Shown here: in pieces, positions 7,526-14,495 of the stretch | Position numbering within the stretch: position 1 is the stretch's first letter | Layout: each line of letters starts with the position of its first letter | NCBI GenBank assembly: GCA_003483675.1 | Contig: DMYK01000424.1 | Span: 1 to 15,005 of the forward strand | Direction of reading: 5' to 3' | Source of the DNA: Microcoleaceae cyanobacterium UBA11344 | GTDB lineage: Bacteria > Cyanobacteriota > Cyanobacteriia > Cyanobacteriales > Microcoleaceae | DNA length: 15,005 nucleotides | The notes under the pieces: model-generated | Databases searched by the model: none | The model's input: only the letters and a program-made list of their open reading frames with translations | Told to the model about the DNA's origin: nothing | Position numbers and translations under genes: made by a program

Positions 7526-7798
7526 ATGCAAACAATCCTTTTGAGTCGTGAAGAAGTCGGGCGTCGTGCGAAACATTTGTATGAAAGCACCATCCGCCAA
7601 AAAATAGAATTAGAAGAGAATATTGGCAAGATGGTCATCATTGATATAGAAACAGGCGACTATAAAGTTGATGAAACTGGGCTAAAAGCCGCACATAGTC
7701 TGAGGGAAAAGCATCCTTATGCTCGACTTTTTGGCATTCGTATTGGTTACAATGTGGCTGCCTCCTTGGGTGGTGTAATGGAGCGTGTCAGCAAGTGA
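7526..7798 (+). CDS. Antitoxin-like small protein, orphan
   Basis: A 90-residue soluble protein. A good Shine-Dalgarno (AGAGGA, 7515-7520) precedes the ATG at 7526. The N-terminus MQTILLSREEVGRRAKHLYE is helical and charged, and the C-terminus has the block GDYKVDETGLKAAHSLREKH followed by RLFGIRIGYNVAASLGGVMER. Small cyanobacterial proteins with a G-D-Y-x-x-D-E-T-G-L and L-F-G-I-R-I-G-Y pattern are common, and from memory they often precede a small second gene in a toxin-antitoxin-like pair. No such partner follows here: the next gene starts 87 bp on and belongs to a different pair. It lies just downstream of the attC-like hairpin and could be its cassette neighbour. The gene is real with good confidence; its function is unproven. 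Confidence 0.6.
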   Translation: MQTILLSREEVGRRAKHLYESTIRQKIELEENIGKMVIIDIETGDYKVDETGLKAAHSLREKHPYARLFGIRIGYNVAASLGGVMERVSK

Positions 7799-7885
7799 TT
7801 TCTGGTATTGTGACCGATCGGCACACGATCGTCGCGTTGACATTACTTGCTAGAATATAAGTGAATACTAACCGGACTGCAACTC

Positions 7886-8149
7886 ATGCTAAAAACCATC
7901 GAAGGCATTTATCAGAATGGCCAGATTCACCTCGCCTCCTTACCACAAGATATTAGCGATCGCTCTCAAGTTCTAGTCACCTTTCTCGATCCCAGCCAAA
8001 TCGATCCAATTAAACTGCGCCAACTGATCGATCAATTGGAAACAATTGCAGGTATTCAGCAAGGTTTCGAGGAACTCAACGCCGGACTTACTCGCCCCAT
8101 CGAAAATTTTGTCCAAGAAATGCAGCAGAAATATGACATTTCAGGTTGA
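7886..8149 (+). CDS. Antitoxin of a RelE/ParE-type toxin-antitoxin pair
   Basis: An 87-residue protein. The N-terminal part, MLKTIEGIYQNGQIHLASLP, is a short beta-rich segment of the kind seen in DUF104-like and related antitoxins. The C-terminal helices (residues 42-87) are acidic and should wrap the toxin. Its stop codon overlaps the toxin start by 17 bases, so translation of the two is probably coupled. In such pairs the antitoxin blocks the toxin and often represses the operon. TTGACA occurs at 7837, but no -10 is well spaced from it. The pairing supports the call more strongly than the sequence itself does. Confidence 0.75.
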   Translation: MLKTIEGIYQNGQIHLASLPQDISDRSQVLVTFLDPSQIDPIKLRQLIDQLETIAGIQQGFEELNAGLTRPIENFVQEMQQKYDISG

Positions 8150-8471
8150 AATTACCCCGATCGCCTCTTCTGAGATTGAGCAAGCCTACCGCTGGTATCG
8201 AGAGCACAATCCCGATTTTGCCGATCGCTGGTTTCGAGGTTTGATGAATGAAATCGCAACACTCCAAGAAAAACCTCGGCGCTGTTCTTTAGCAGTTGAA
8301 AGCGAGATTTTTCCTGAAAAAGTTCGGCAGTTACTTTATGGGAAATCCAAAAACATTTACCGAGTATTGTTTGCGATTCGAGATACTACGGTTTATGTGT
8401 TGTACGTGCGCCATAGCGCTCGATCGCCCTTAACCGCAGATGACCTGGATCAACTAGAAGGTGGAGTTTAG
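8133..8471 (+). CDS. RelE/ParE-superfamily toxin
   Basis: A 112-residue basic protein with the RelE/ParE fold pattern. Two N-terminal helices (about residues 10-46: ASSEIEQAYRWYREH and ADRWFRGLMNEIATL) precede beta-strands with R65-QLLYG, IYRVLFAI (residues 75-82) and VYVLYVRHSAR (residues 87-97). H94 and R97 are the usual conserved C-terminal residues. RelE members cleave ribosome-bound mRNA and ParE members poison gyrase; the sequence does not decide between them. I chose the ATG at 8133, inside the end of the antitoxin gene, because the fold begins there (MTFQVEITPIA). A longer in-frame start at 8046 would only add residues read out of phase across the antitoxin gene. The pair looks intact. 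Confidence 0.82.
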   Translation: MTFQVEITPIASSEIEQAYRWYREHNPDFADRWFRGLMNEIATLQEKPRRCSLAVESEIFPEKVRQLLYGKSKNIYRVLFAIRDTTVYVLYVRHSARSPLTADDLDQLEGGV

Positions 8472-8564
8472 AATTTTCATGAACTCATTTTAGCCGTTAT
8501 ACATCCTCGCAAGTTTTAAAGCGATGCGCTAAAATCCTATTCAGATAGCTATTAGAGATTGCTC

Positions 8565-8765
8565 ATGAAGATTAAGGCGATTATCTGGCAAGAAGATAGC
8601 CTATGGTGTGGCTCAGTTCCAGCACTTCCAGGTTGTCACACATGGGGAGAGAGTTATGAACAATTATTAGAGATGCTCGAAGATGCTGTTCAAGGTTGGC
8701 TTGAAGTCGCCAGTCAGCAAAATGAACTTGCGCCCGATCAACAGTTAATTGAGTTATCTCTATGA
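8565..8765 (+). CDS. hicB: HicB-family antitoxin
   Basis: A 66-residue protein of the short HicB/UPF0150 type. MKIKAIIWQEDSLWCGSVP forms the first strands of the partly degraded RNase H-like fold. PALPGCHTWGESYEQLLEMLEDAV is the signature block: Pro-Gly-Cys, the G-E/D turn, then the helix. It neutralises HicA, an RNA-binding mRNA interferase. The start is the ATG at 8565; a TTG two codons earlier is less likely. The stop overlaps the hicA start as ATGA (8762-8765), which is typical coupling. Here the antitoxin precedes the toxin, a common order in cyanobacteria. It looks intact although its partner is broken. Confidence 0.88.
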   Translation: MKIKAIIWQEDSLWCGSVPALPGCHTWGESYEQLLEMLEDAVQGWLEVASQQNELAPDQQLIELSL

Positions 8766-8896
8766 AATCTGTTTCTGGCAAAGCACTCTGCAAAATCGTT
8801 GAGCGATATGGTTGGAAGCTAAAAAGAATCACTGGTAGCCATCATATCTATGCAAAAGAGGAGGTTCGTGTTTACGACTCAAACCCCATAATCTGA
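8762..8896 (+). pseudogene. hicA: HicA-family toxin, 3' truncated
   Basis: The reading frame begins at the ATG overlapping the hicB stop. It encodes a clear HicA N-terminus: MKSVSGKALCKIVERYGWKL (residues 1-20), then RITGSHHIYAK with the catalytic histidine at H27/H28. After about residue 37 the family pattern is lost and the frame ends after 44 codons, whereas HicA proteins are usually about 60-80 residues and continue with a VPVHG-type block. The lost part coincides with the 3' end of the minus-strand LysR gene at 8879, so a recombination or insertion joint near 8870-8880 probably removed it. The double-stranded RNA-binding fold would be incomplete, so a functional toxin is unlikely. Confidence 0.8.
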
Positions 8897-9787
8897 AACC
8901 CAGGGATCGAGCTTAAATTCTGCCGCTAAAAAATCAATAAAACAAACTATTTTTGCCGGATAAAAACGACTGCGACGATAAAATGCCTGAATTGGCAAGG
9001 GAGTCGGCTGATAATTCTCCAAGACAACCTTGAGATCGCCCCGGTAAATCTCATCACCAAACATCCACACCGGCGCTACCGCAATCCCCAAACCCGATAA
9101 CACTGCGGCTCGAATCGCCACAGAACTATTAGTTTGAAAACAGCCCCCCACCCGCACCTTAATAGTGCCATCTGTTCCTTGAAAATGCCACTCATTACCC
9201 GTTGATAAATGAGTGTAAACAATACAATCATGATTCACTAAATCATCTGGTTTTTTGGGTTCTCCCGCTTGCTCAAAATAGCCTGTTGTTGCCACTGTGA
9301 CACGGCGAGTCGTGCCGATGTGATGGCTAATCAGGGAACTATCCAGACGATTACCAATGCGGATCAAAAGGTCTAAACCATTCTCTACAATGTCCACAAA
9401 ATGATCCGCCATCATCAGATCGATCTTGACATCAGGATAGCGTTTCATAAAGGTTTTTAAACGGGGGACAATCTGCATTTGCCCAAACAGCACAGGACAG
9501 CCCAATCGTAAAATTCCTGTAGCCCGTTCTTTCCCTGTTAAACTGGCCTCCGCTTCGGCGACAGTTTCCAAAATTTGCTGGCAGTATTGATAGTATTTTT
9601 TACCCTCCTCGGTCAAGCTCAAATGGGTAGTAGAACGAGTGAGTAATTGTACCCCCAGATATTTTTCCAGAGCGGCGATTTGCTTACTAATGGTGGGTTG
9701 CGTCGTCTGTTGTTCCCGCGCTACGGCAGAAAAACTATTCAATTCGATCGCCCGAACAAAACTTTGCATACACGCAATTCGATCCAT
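8879..9787 (-). CDS. LysR-family transcriptional regulator
   Basis: 302 residues from the ATG at 9785-9787 (MDRIACMQSFVRAIELNSF), the usual start of this LysR subgroup. Longer in-frame starts at 9811 and 9874 only add non-conserved residues. The winged helix-turn-helix is at about residues 1-60 (SFSAVAREQQTTQPTISKQI) and the two-lobed effector domain at about 90-295. It is the CrgA/DsdC-like type common in proteobacteria and cyanobacteria. It is divergent from the secreted-protein/peroxiredoxin genes, and LysR proteins usually control the gene they face, so it probably regulates them; the ligand is unknown. An inverted repeat in the shared spacer (9818-9859) is a possible operator. Its 3' end abuts the truncated hicA. 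Confidence 0.93.
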   Translation of the reverse strand: MDRIACMQSFVRAIELNSFSAVAREQQTTQPTISKQIAALEKYLGVQLLTRSTTHLSLTEEGKKYYQYCQQILETVAEAEASLTGKERATGILRLGCPVLFGQMQIVPRLKTFMKRYPDVKIDLMMADHFVDIVENGLDLLIRIGNRLDSSLISHHIGTTRRVTVATTGYFEQAGEPKKPDDLVNHDCIVYTHLSTGNEWHFQGTDGTIKVRVGGCFQTNSSVAIRAAVLSGLGIAVAPVWMFGDEIYRGDLKVVLENYQPTPLPIQAFYRRSRFYPAKIVCFIDFLAAEFKLDPWVSDYGV

Positions 9788-9817
9788 AGCGTACTTATTC
9801 CAAAATGGCATATAGTA

Positions 9818-9859
9818 TCTTCTATTTTGCCTGCTTCTCAAACAAATTGAAATAGATGA
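9818..9859. promoter_or_regulatory. Inverted repeat in the divergent LysR spacer, possible operator
   Basis: TCTTCTATTT (9818-9827) and AAATAGATGA (9850-9859) are complementary at 9 of 10 positions, with a 22-base gap. It sits in the spacer shared by the LysR gene and the small secreted-protein gene. LysR proteins bind interrupted dyads in such places, so an operator is plausible, but no experiment or comparison supports it here. Confidence 0.35.
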
Positions 9860-9897
9860 TGATAGTCTCATCAACCGTTCTCACCCCAAAAACGCAG

Positions 9898-10275
9898 ATG
9901 TTAAAACTCAAATCCCTCAGCCCTCTGTTTGCCCCCCTAGCCCTGGCTAGCGTTATCACTGCGGGAGATGTGGCTGTACATAGCTTTGTACCTCAATTGC
10001 AAAATACGGCGATCGCCGCCCCGGAAATGACGGTTCAGCAAAAGATCGATATCATCACTAAAAGTAAAGGACAAATTGGTAGTGGCGACCAATTGCGGCG
10101 ATTTTTCTATGGCGATTTGTTACCATTAGGAGTACAACCCGGTGGAGCAGGCATGGTGGTCAATCTCCATAACAAGGCCAACGATGTTACCTTCTCCTAC
10201 TGTGCAACCTATGATGTAGTTGTAGCAGTTAAAAAAGGGAAAGTAGCGATGTTTTCCCCCAATGAAGTCAAGTAA
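9898..10275 (+). CDS. Small protein with signal-peptide-like N-terminus, unknown function
   Basis: 125 residues from the ATG at 9898, or 139 from an earlier ATG at 9856. I prefer 9898 because MLKLKSLSPLFAPLALASV then starts as a normal signal peptide (basic, then hydrophobic) and the inverted repeat stays upstream. Cleavage may fall near AIAAPEM. The mature part has the block MTVQQKIDIITKSKGQIGSG, the glycine-rich LGVQPGGAGMVV, and one cysteine (YCATYD). I know no named domain. It is the first gene of the set divergent from the LysR gene and lies 63 bp before the peroxiredoxin-like gene, so it is probably co-transcribed and periplasmic or lumenal. The gene is likely real; no function is assigned. 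Confidence 0.6.
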   Translation: MLKLKSLSPLFAPLALASVITAGDVAVHSFVPQLQNTAIAAPEMTVQQKIDIITKSKGQIGSGDQLRRFFYGDLLPLGVQPGGAGMVVNLHNKANDVTFSYCATYDVVVAVKKGKVAMFSPNEVK

Positions 10276-10338
10276 TTTGCCTTGCCCCTTGCTGATGGTA
10301 AGTGAGGGCAATTTCCCAGATATTTATCGGTAAAACCC

Positions 10339-10995
10339 GTGAATTTACAACTTGAACTCCATAAATTTAAACAGGAATTTTGGGCAAAGCTACCCCCGGA
10401 AAAAGCGGCGATTATGCAAGGGGAAACCCAAGCATTAGCCAAGGAATTTCAAAATCGCAGAACCTTAAGAATTGACGATGAAGCCCCCGATTTTGTCCTC
10501 CAAAATACTGACGGCCAGCAGATTAGTCTTTCCGAAAGATTAAATCAAGGAGCCGTTATTCTCTGTTTTTATTTGGGCAGTTGGTGTCCCTATTGCAATC
10601 TAGAATTACGGGCTTATCAGGGGCTATTGCCCAAAATTCAGGCCTTAGGAGCTTCGGTGGTAGCTATTTCTCCCCAAAGGATTGATGCTTCCCAAAAAAC
10701 AGTCCTCAACAACGGACTTTCCTTTGATGTTCTGAGTGATGCGGGTTGTCAAATTGCTCGTGATTATGGTATTGTATTTGAAATTCCCGATCCTCTTAAA
10801 TTACTTTATACTGAACTGGGTCACGCTCTCCCTGATTACAACGGGACAGAAGATTGGCTGTTACCTGTTCCTGCGACTTTTATCATCGATCGCCGCCGTC
10901 ATATTGCCCTAGCTCACATTGATGTAGACTATAGTAAGCGTTATGAACCCACCGATGCGATCGCCATTTTACTGTCTCTGTTTGTGGCTGCTTAG
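10339..10995 (+). CDS. Peroxiredoxin-like (AhpC/TSA-type) protein
   Basis: A 218-residue thioredoxin-fold protein of the peroxiredoxin-like group. The active site is FYLGSWCPYC with C83 and C86, a CxxC pair in place of the PxxxTxxC of classical peroxiredoxins. DDEAPDFVLQNTDGQQISLS (residues 46-65) and LSDAGCQIARDYGIVF (132-147; C137) are typical of the AhpC/TSA fold, and VPATFIID (177-184) holds the cis-proline. It is expected to reduce peroxides or disulfides in the cytosol. The start is GTG at 10339, chosen because the helical N-terminus (NLQLELHKFKQEFWAKLPPE) is normal for this group; the next ATG (residue 26) would cut it off. It follows the small secreted-protein gene by 63 bp and precedes the DUF4079-type gene by 50 bp. 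Confidence 0.88.
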   Translation: MNLQLELHKFKQEFWAKLPPEKAAIMQGETQALAKEFQNRRTLRIDDEAPDFVLQNTDGQQISLSERLNQGAVILCFYLGSWCPYCNLELRAYQGLLPKIQALGASVVAISPQRIDASQKTVLNNGLSFDVLSDAGCQIARDYGIVFEIPDPLKLLYTELGHALPDYNGTEDWLLPVPATFIIDRRRHIALAHIDVDYSKRYEPTDAIAILLSLFVAA

Positions 10996-11045
10996 TTCTC
11001 ATTAATTTTGATTGTCCCTGAATAATGAATTAATGGATCTTTAAC

Positions 11046-11750
11046 ATGGAACTTCAAGACATCTTTGCGTTATTACATCCTGCGATCGCCATTATTGTGG
11101 TCTTTCCCTTGATGGGAATTGTGGTGAATCGCGCCCTACTCACCCGTCAACGTCGTCTGCAAGTCGCCGATGGGGAAAAAAGTAAAATTCCGCCAGTGGT
11201 AGGTTCTGAGCACGTAGCGATCGGTAATTGGTTGAGTGGCTCAGTGGTAGGGGTTACCCTACTGGGAATGGCCTATCCCATCTTCTCAAAAATGCTCAGT
11301 AGCGACACCCTAACCAAAGAACCCTTTCGAGTCTTTTTTGCGATCGCCATTTTTCTGTTAAGCATTGCTTCTTTCACCCTACTATTTAAGGCAAGAGTCA
11401 AACTATGGAGAGGCATTTTTGCCACTTTGACGGGAATGGGATTGATTATTTTAGGGTGTCAGCCAGAAATTTATCGTCGGGATAATGAATGGTTTGTTTC
11501 TCATTATTACTACGGTATTACAGCCGCTTTATTGATGATTTTTTCAGTGGCGATTGTTCAAGATATTTATCAGGATAGACAAAATCGCTGGCGCACCGTT
11601 CATATCATCCTCAATTGTTTGGCTCTACTGCTATTTATCGGTCAGGGAATGACTGGTGCAAGAGATTTACTAGAGATTCCTCTCCATTGGCAAGAACAGT
11701 ATATCTATCAATGTGATTTTACCAATAAAACCTGTCCCCAACCCAAATAA
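11046..11750 (+). CDS. DUF4079-type membrane protein
   Basis: A 234-residue membrane protein with about six hydrophobic segments, at residues 12-30, 64-80, 96-114, 124-138, 155-172 and 186-203. The opening HPAIAIIVVFPLMGIVVNRA, the QRRLQ...KIPPVVGSEH loop (about residues 36-56) and the H153/H186 positions fit the cyanobacterial DUF4079 family. That family has no established biochemical role that I know of; histidines near membrane helices could bind heme, but this is speculation. It is 50 bp after the peroxiredoxin-like gene on the same strand, so a shared transcript and a redox or membrane-stress role are plausible. The C-terminus has two cysteines (C223, C230) in a polar tail. Confidence 0.7.
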   Translation: MELQDIFALLHPAIAIIVVFPLMGIVVNRALLTRQRRLQVADGEKSKIPPVVGSEHVAIGNWLSGSVVGVTLLGMAYPIFSKMLSSDTLTKEPFRVFFAIAIFLLSIASFTLLFKARVKLWRGIFATLTGMGLIILGCQPEIYRRDNEWFVSHYYYGITAALLMIFSVAIVQDIYQDRQNRWRTVHIILNCLALLLFIGQGMTGARDLLEIPLHWQEQYIYQCDFTNKTCPQPK

Positions 11751-11850
11751 AAATGCCCAATCGCTCTGTCCAAGCGTACCTTGAATACAGGGGTGCTAGG
11801 GTTTAATTATTGGCTGAATCACTGTCAGAAAATCAAGCTCAATAAAAATC

Positions 11851-12897
11851 ATGAAAGTTACCAATAAATTACATCAATTTTTAATCCGAGTTCCTAGCCC
11901 AATGTATCTTGGCCTTGCTGTTTTGATTTTTGCTGCTTCCAATTCTGTAACTCGTAAAATTGTTGAAATTGGCGAAAATCATGCGCTCAATGGCAGAAAT
12001 CCTATCTCACTCTGCAATGTCTTATTTGTGGGTAATATTTGTGCTTTGGGGTTAATGATTCTAATTTTTTATAAAGATTGGCAACCGCATACTCTGAAAG
12101 CTCTGACTCGTAAAGATTGGATTAGTTTAACTATTACAGGTATTTTGTCGGGGGCGATCGCTCCAGGGTTAATTTTTACAGCCTTGGAACAGACAAATAT
12201 TACCAATATCGTTTTAATTGGGCGCATCGAACCAATTTTAACCCTGGTGTTGGGTGTTTGGCTGTTGGGTTCGCGGGTCGATTTTTGGGCAAGTGCAAGC
12301 TCTCTGATTTCCTTGGCTGGGGTGATAGTGACTGCTTTTTTAGGGAGTTCAGGTCAGATGATGACTATGGCGGGATTTCAAATTGGAACAGGAGAAATTT
12401 TTGTGGCGATCGCTGCTATCATTGGTTCCATTGCGACCGTTGTTGGTAAACTGCAATTACAATCCATTCCCTTGGGAATTTTTACGATTTATCGCAATAT
12501 TCTGGGGACGGTATTTTTTTTCCTATTGGCTAATTTCCTTTACGGGCTAAACCATTTTGCAGAAGTGTTATCTCCTTTTCTGTGGCAATGGATGATAGTC
12601 TATGCGGCGATTATTGTCGTCACAGGCCAATTATGTTGGTTAGCGGGTTTAAAAAATGCGACTTCAACGGAACTCAATTTAGCCAGTTTATTGTACCCAA
12701 TTGCCGCCATAATAATGGCTTATTTGATTTTAGGCGAAGCTCCTACTTTCGCTCAATATTTAGGGGGAAGTTTGTTGTTTGTCGGGATGATATTTGGTTT
12801 TGTTGGCAACCTATATCAGGCTAAAATAAGTCGAGCATTAGTTAACCCCAGTCCTCGCGATGCAATGGAAACAGCCCTCGGTTTCCGGGGTGTTTAA
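11851..12897 (+). CDS. EamA-family (DMT) transporter
   Basis: A 348-residue inner-membrane protein with ten hydrophobic helices in two EamA repeats, at about residues 18-165 and 178-322. The family features are present: R125-IEPILTLVLGVWLLGSR ends repeat one and NLASLLYPIAAIIMAYLILGE (residues 276-296) ends repeat two, each with the conserved proline in the ninth or fourth helix region and a following acidic or charged residue. Members of the drug/metabolite transporter superfamily export amino acids, nucleosides or other small metabolites; the substrate here cannot be told. It lies 100 bp after the DUF4079-type gene on the same strand and may be the last gene of that module. The C-terminal tail after residue 325 is polar and cytosolic. 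Confidence 0.9.
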   Translation: MKVTNKLHQFLIRVPSPMYLGLAVLIFAASNSVTRKIVEIGENHALNGRNPISLCNVLFVGNICALGLMILIFYKDWQPHTLKALTRKDWISLTITGILSGAIAPGLIFTALEQTNITNIVLIGRIEPILTLVLGVWLLGSRVDFWASASSLISLAGVIVTAFLGSSGQMMTMAGFQIGTGEIFVAIAAIIGSIATVVGKLQLQSIPLGIFTIYRNILGTVFFFLLANFLYGLNHFAEVLSPFLWQWMIVYAAIIVVTGQLCWLAGLKNATSTELNLASLLYPIAAIIMAYLILGEAPTFAQYLGGSLLFVGMIFGFVGNLYQAKISRALVNPSPRDAMETALGFRGV

Positions 12898-13231
12898 TGT
12901 TTTTATCTGAATCTAAAGCGGAGGCTCAGACTGCAAACAGATCGCACTCAAATCGGCTAGATTTTGTGTATCAAAGGCAAACGACTGTGAGCGGGTGCAA
13001 CCCACTACACCCACTAATTGACCGAGATTTACGATCGGCTCGCCACAAATCTACCGGTGCTGCTTGGACTACAAATTTTCCAGAATTCATCTAAAAAGTC
13101 CTCTTCACCTAGAAATACTACATCCTCTGATTGGATTTACGTTGCTCTATGTTTCTGCCAGCCTTGTACATCGCATATCGCGCACTTTATCGTCCAGCAA
13201 CTATCAGAATAATCAAATTTGAGAGGTAGAA
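12898..13231. other. Gene-free or decayed stretch after the EamA gene
   Basis: 334 bases with no gene I can support. A frame beginning at 12897 overlaps the EamA stop but encodes a low-complexity polar peptide, and a second from 13018 (LTEIYDRLATNLPVLLGLQ) starts with TTG and has no recognised domain. These may be remnants of a lost gene. No terminator was seen. Confidence 0.5.
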
Positions 13232-13721
13232 ATGACGCAAGATGCAATCTTCAGTCCCTGCTTTGCAACAGTGTTTCTAACGCTCCTAGTCTGGGTGTAT
13301 ATGTACATCCGCCGGATCAGTTTGATCACAAGTAGAAAGCTCAGCCCAAAGGAGCTTGCTGTACCAGGCACTGGCGCAGATATCGCCATCAAACCTATCC
13401 AATCCATCGGATAACCTAAAGAATCTGTTCGAGATTCCGATAATTTTTTATGCACTTGTCCTAGATCTTTTCATTACAAAGCAGGTAGATACAGTGTATG
13501 TGAACGCCTCGTGGGTCTTCGTTGTGTTTCGCCTATGGCATAGCGCTGTCCATTGCACATTCAATCTGATCATACTTCGGTTCTACCTCTACCTATTTGC
13601 CACCCTCGTGGCGTGGTTCATCTCCGCGCAACACTTATCTACTTTGGCACGTAGGTACGCTATTACCGTGGGTCGATCGCTCTTCAATGAGGTGCGATCG
13701 CTCAAATGGCTGAACTATTAA
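13232..13721 (+). pseudogene. MAPEG-family membrane protein, frameshifted
   Basis: A good Shine-Dalgarno (GAGAGG, about 13221-13226) precedes the ATG at 13232. Frame one encodes MTQDAIFSPCFATVFLTLLVWVYMYIRRIS, the first membrane helix and loop of a MAPEG protein, and stops at 13412-13414. The next frame (+1) carries the rest: SNPSDNLKNLFEIPIIFYAL, the family signature, then VFVVFRLWHSAVHCTFN and a last helix ending near 13640. The switch lies at about 13375-13390, and a one-base insertion or two-base deletion would explain it. MAPEG proteins are small membrane enzymes of glutathione/eicosanoid type; bacterial members are mostly uncharacterised. After about 13640 the frame continues with unrelated residues. 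A sequencing error is the alternative to real decay. Confidence 0.75.
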
Positions 13722-13813
13722 AATCTGACCCCCGTGCTGAACGGATGCCGCGTCAGGATGTGGAGATTAACACTGAACTCGTAACTACAGCGATCGAGGA
13801 ATGGAAATTATGA
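13706..13813 (+). other. Tiny ORF of unknown nature (35 codons)
   Basis: The frame MAELLKSDPRAERMPRQDVE...EEWKL runs from the ATG at 13706 to the TGA at 13811-13813. Its charged, helical composition looks protein-like, and its stop overlaps another ATG (13810). I recognise no family. It may be the end of a lost gene or a very small gene in the decayed zone. Confidence 0.3.
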
Positions 13814-13834
13814 GCAAATGGCGGCCTCCCCAGT

Positions 13835-13969
13835 ATGTTGTCGAAGAGGTCGAAGAGATTGTCGCAACGTTTGCTAGTTAGTGTTGGGTTGTCTATTACT
13901 ACAGTTGGACTGGCCACCCTTGCGAGACTAGATGTTATCAAAGAGCCAGCAGTTTCGCAAAGCAAAAAG
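13835..13969 (+). other. Possible N-terminus of a membrane or secreted protein, fused to a kinase remnant
   Basis: From the ATG at 13835 the frame gives MLSKRSKRLSQRLLVSVGLS, then a hydrophobic stretch ending ATLARL. This has the layout of a signal peptide or membrane anchor. After about residue 45 the same frame changes without a stop into histidine-kinase-like sequence (GPEHPEIKVIRD). It therefore looks like the head of one gene joined to the tail of another. Confidence 0.35.
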
Positions 13970-14408
13970 ACCGGCGCGGGGCCAGAACATCCAGAAATTA
14001 AAGTCATTCGAGACTAGGCGATTTACCCTTAGTTGAGTGTTATCCCGGACAACTTAACCAAGTATTTATGAACATTTTGGCAAACGCAATTGATGCACTG
14101 GAAGAACTAAATACCAAACGGGTAGCTTGTGCGATCGAGAAGCACCCATGTTGTATTACAATTCGTACCTCGGTGGTAGATTCGGAATGGGTGAAAATTG
14201 CGATCGAAGATAATGGCAATGGAATTCCAGAATCAATTCAAAAACAGATATTTAATCCATTTTTTACAACAAAGCCTGTTGGGAAGGGAACAGGAATGGG
14301 AATGGCAATTAGTTATAATATCATTAGTGAAAAACATGGTGGGACAGTTTTTTTTCAACGCCAGAAAAAGGGACTAAGTTTGAGATTTGTATTCCGGTTC
14401 AGCATTAG
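13970..14408 (+). pseudogene. Sensor histidine kinase, C-terminal ATPase remnant with two frameshifts
   Basis: Only the end of a cyanobacterial sensor kinase is left. GPEHPEIKVIRD ends in a TAG at 14015-14017. Dropping back one base gives GDLPLVECYPGQLNQVFMNI at once, so one base was lost at 14015-14017. The HATPase domain then follows: N box FMNILANAIDAL, G1 box EDNGNGIP, F box IFNPFFTTKP, and G2 GKGTGMGMAI. At the T8 run (14348-14355) a second one-base loss shifts the frame; restoring a T gives STPEKGTKFEICIPVQH and a stop at 14406-14408. The sensor region and phospho-accepting histidine are absent, so no kinase function is expected. A protein start at 14068 would give a 115-residue fragment with a wrong tail. 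Confidence 0.8.
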
Positions 14409-14411
14409 GAG

Positions 14412-14439
14412 TTGACAATGCGGAAATTTGCAGTATGAT
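14412..14439 (+). promoter_or_regulatory. Sigma-70-type promoter for the ATPase gene
   Basis: TTGACA (14412-14417) and TATGAT (14434-14439) are separated by 16 bp, just past the end of the kinase remnant. The ATPase start codon is 56 bp downstream. A second AT-rich box, TATAAT at 14447-14452, has no matching -35. Confidence 0.6.
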
Positions 14440-14495
14440 TAGTGTTTATAATACTGTAAAATTCAATTGTAAGTTGTCATTTTAGCCAAATATTT

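Noticed and set aside
7837..7861. Promoter for the RelE-type pair based on TTGACA at 7837
   Set aside because: The possible -10 boxes TAGAAT and TATAAG are 8 and 13 bp away, too close for a normal spacer.
8046..8132. Extended N-terminus of the RelE/ParE toxin
   Set aside because: The added residues are the antitoxin gene read in another frame; the toxin fold starts at the ATG at 8133.
12897..13094. Small gene overlapping the EamA stop codon
   Set aside because: The peptide is polar and low in structure, has no recognised domain, and has no ribosome site of its own.
13753..14007. Minus-strand gene of 84 codons
   Set aside because: It is antisense to the kinase-like remnant, with no domain and no ribosome site.
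14348..14355. Programmed transcriptional slippage at the T8 run in the kinase remnant
   Set aside because: A second, unrelated frameshift and the loss of the sensor region upstream make simple decay more likely.
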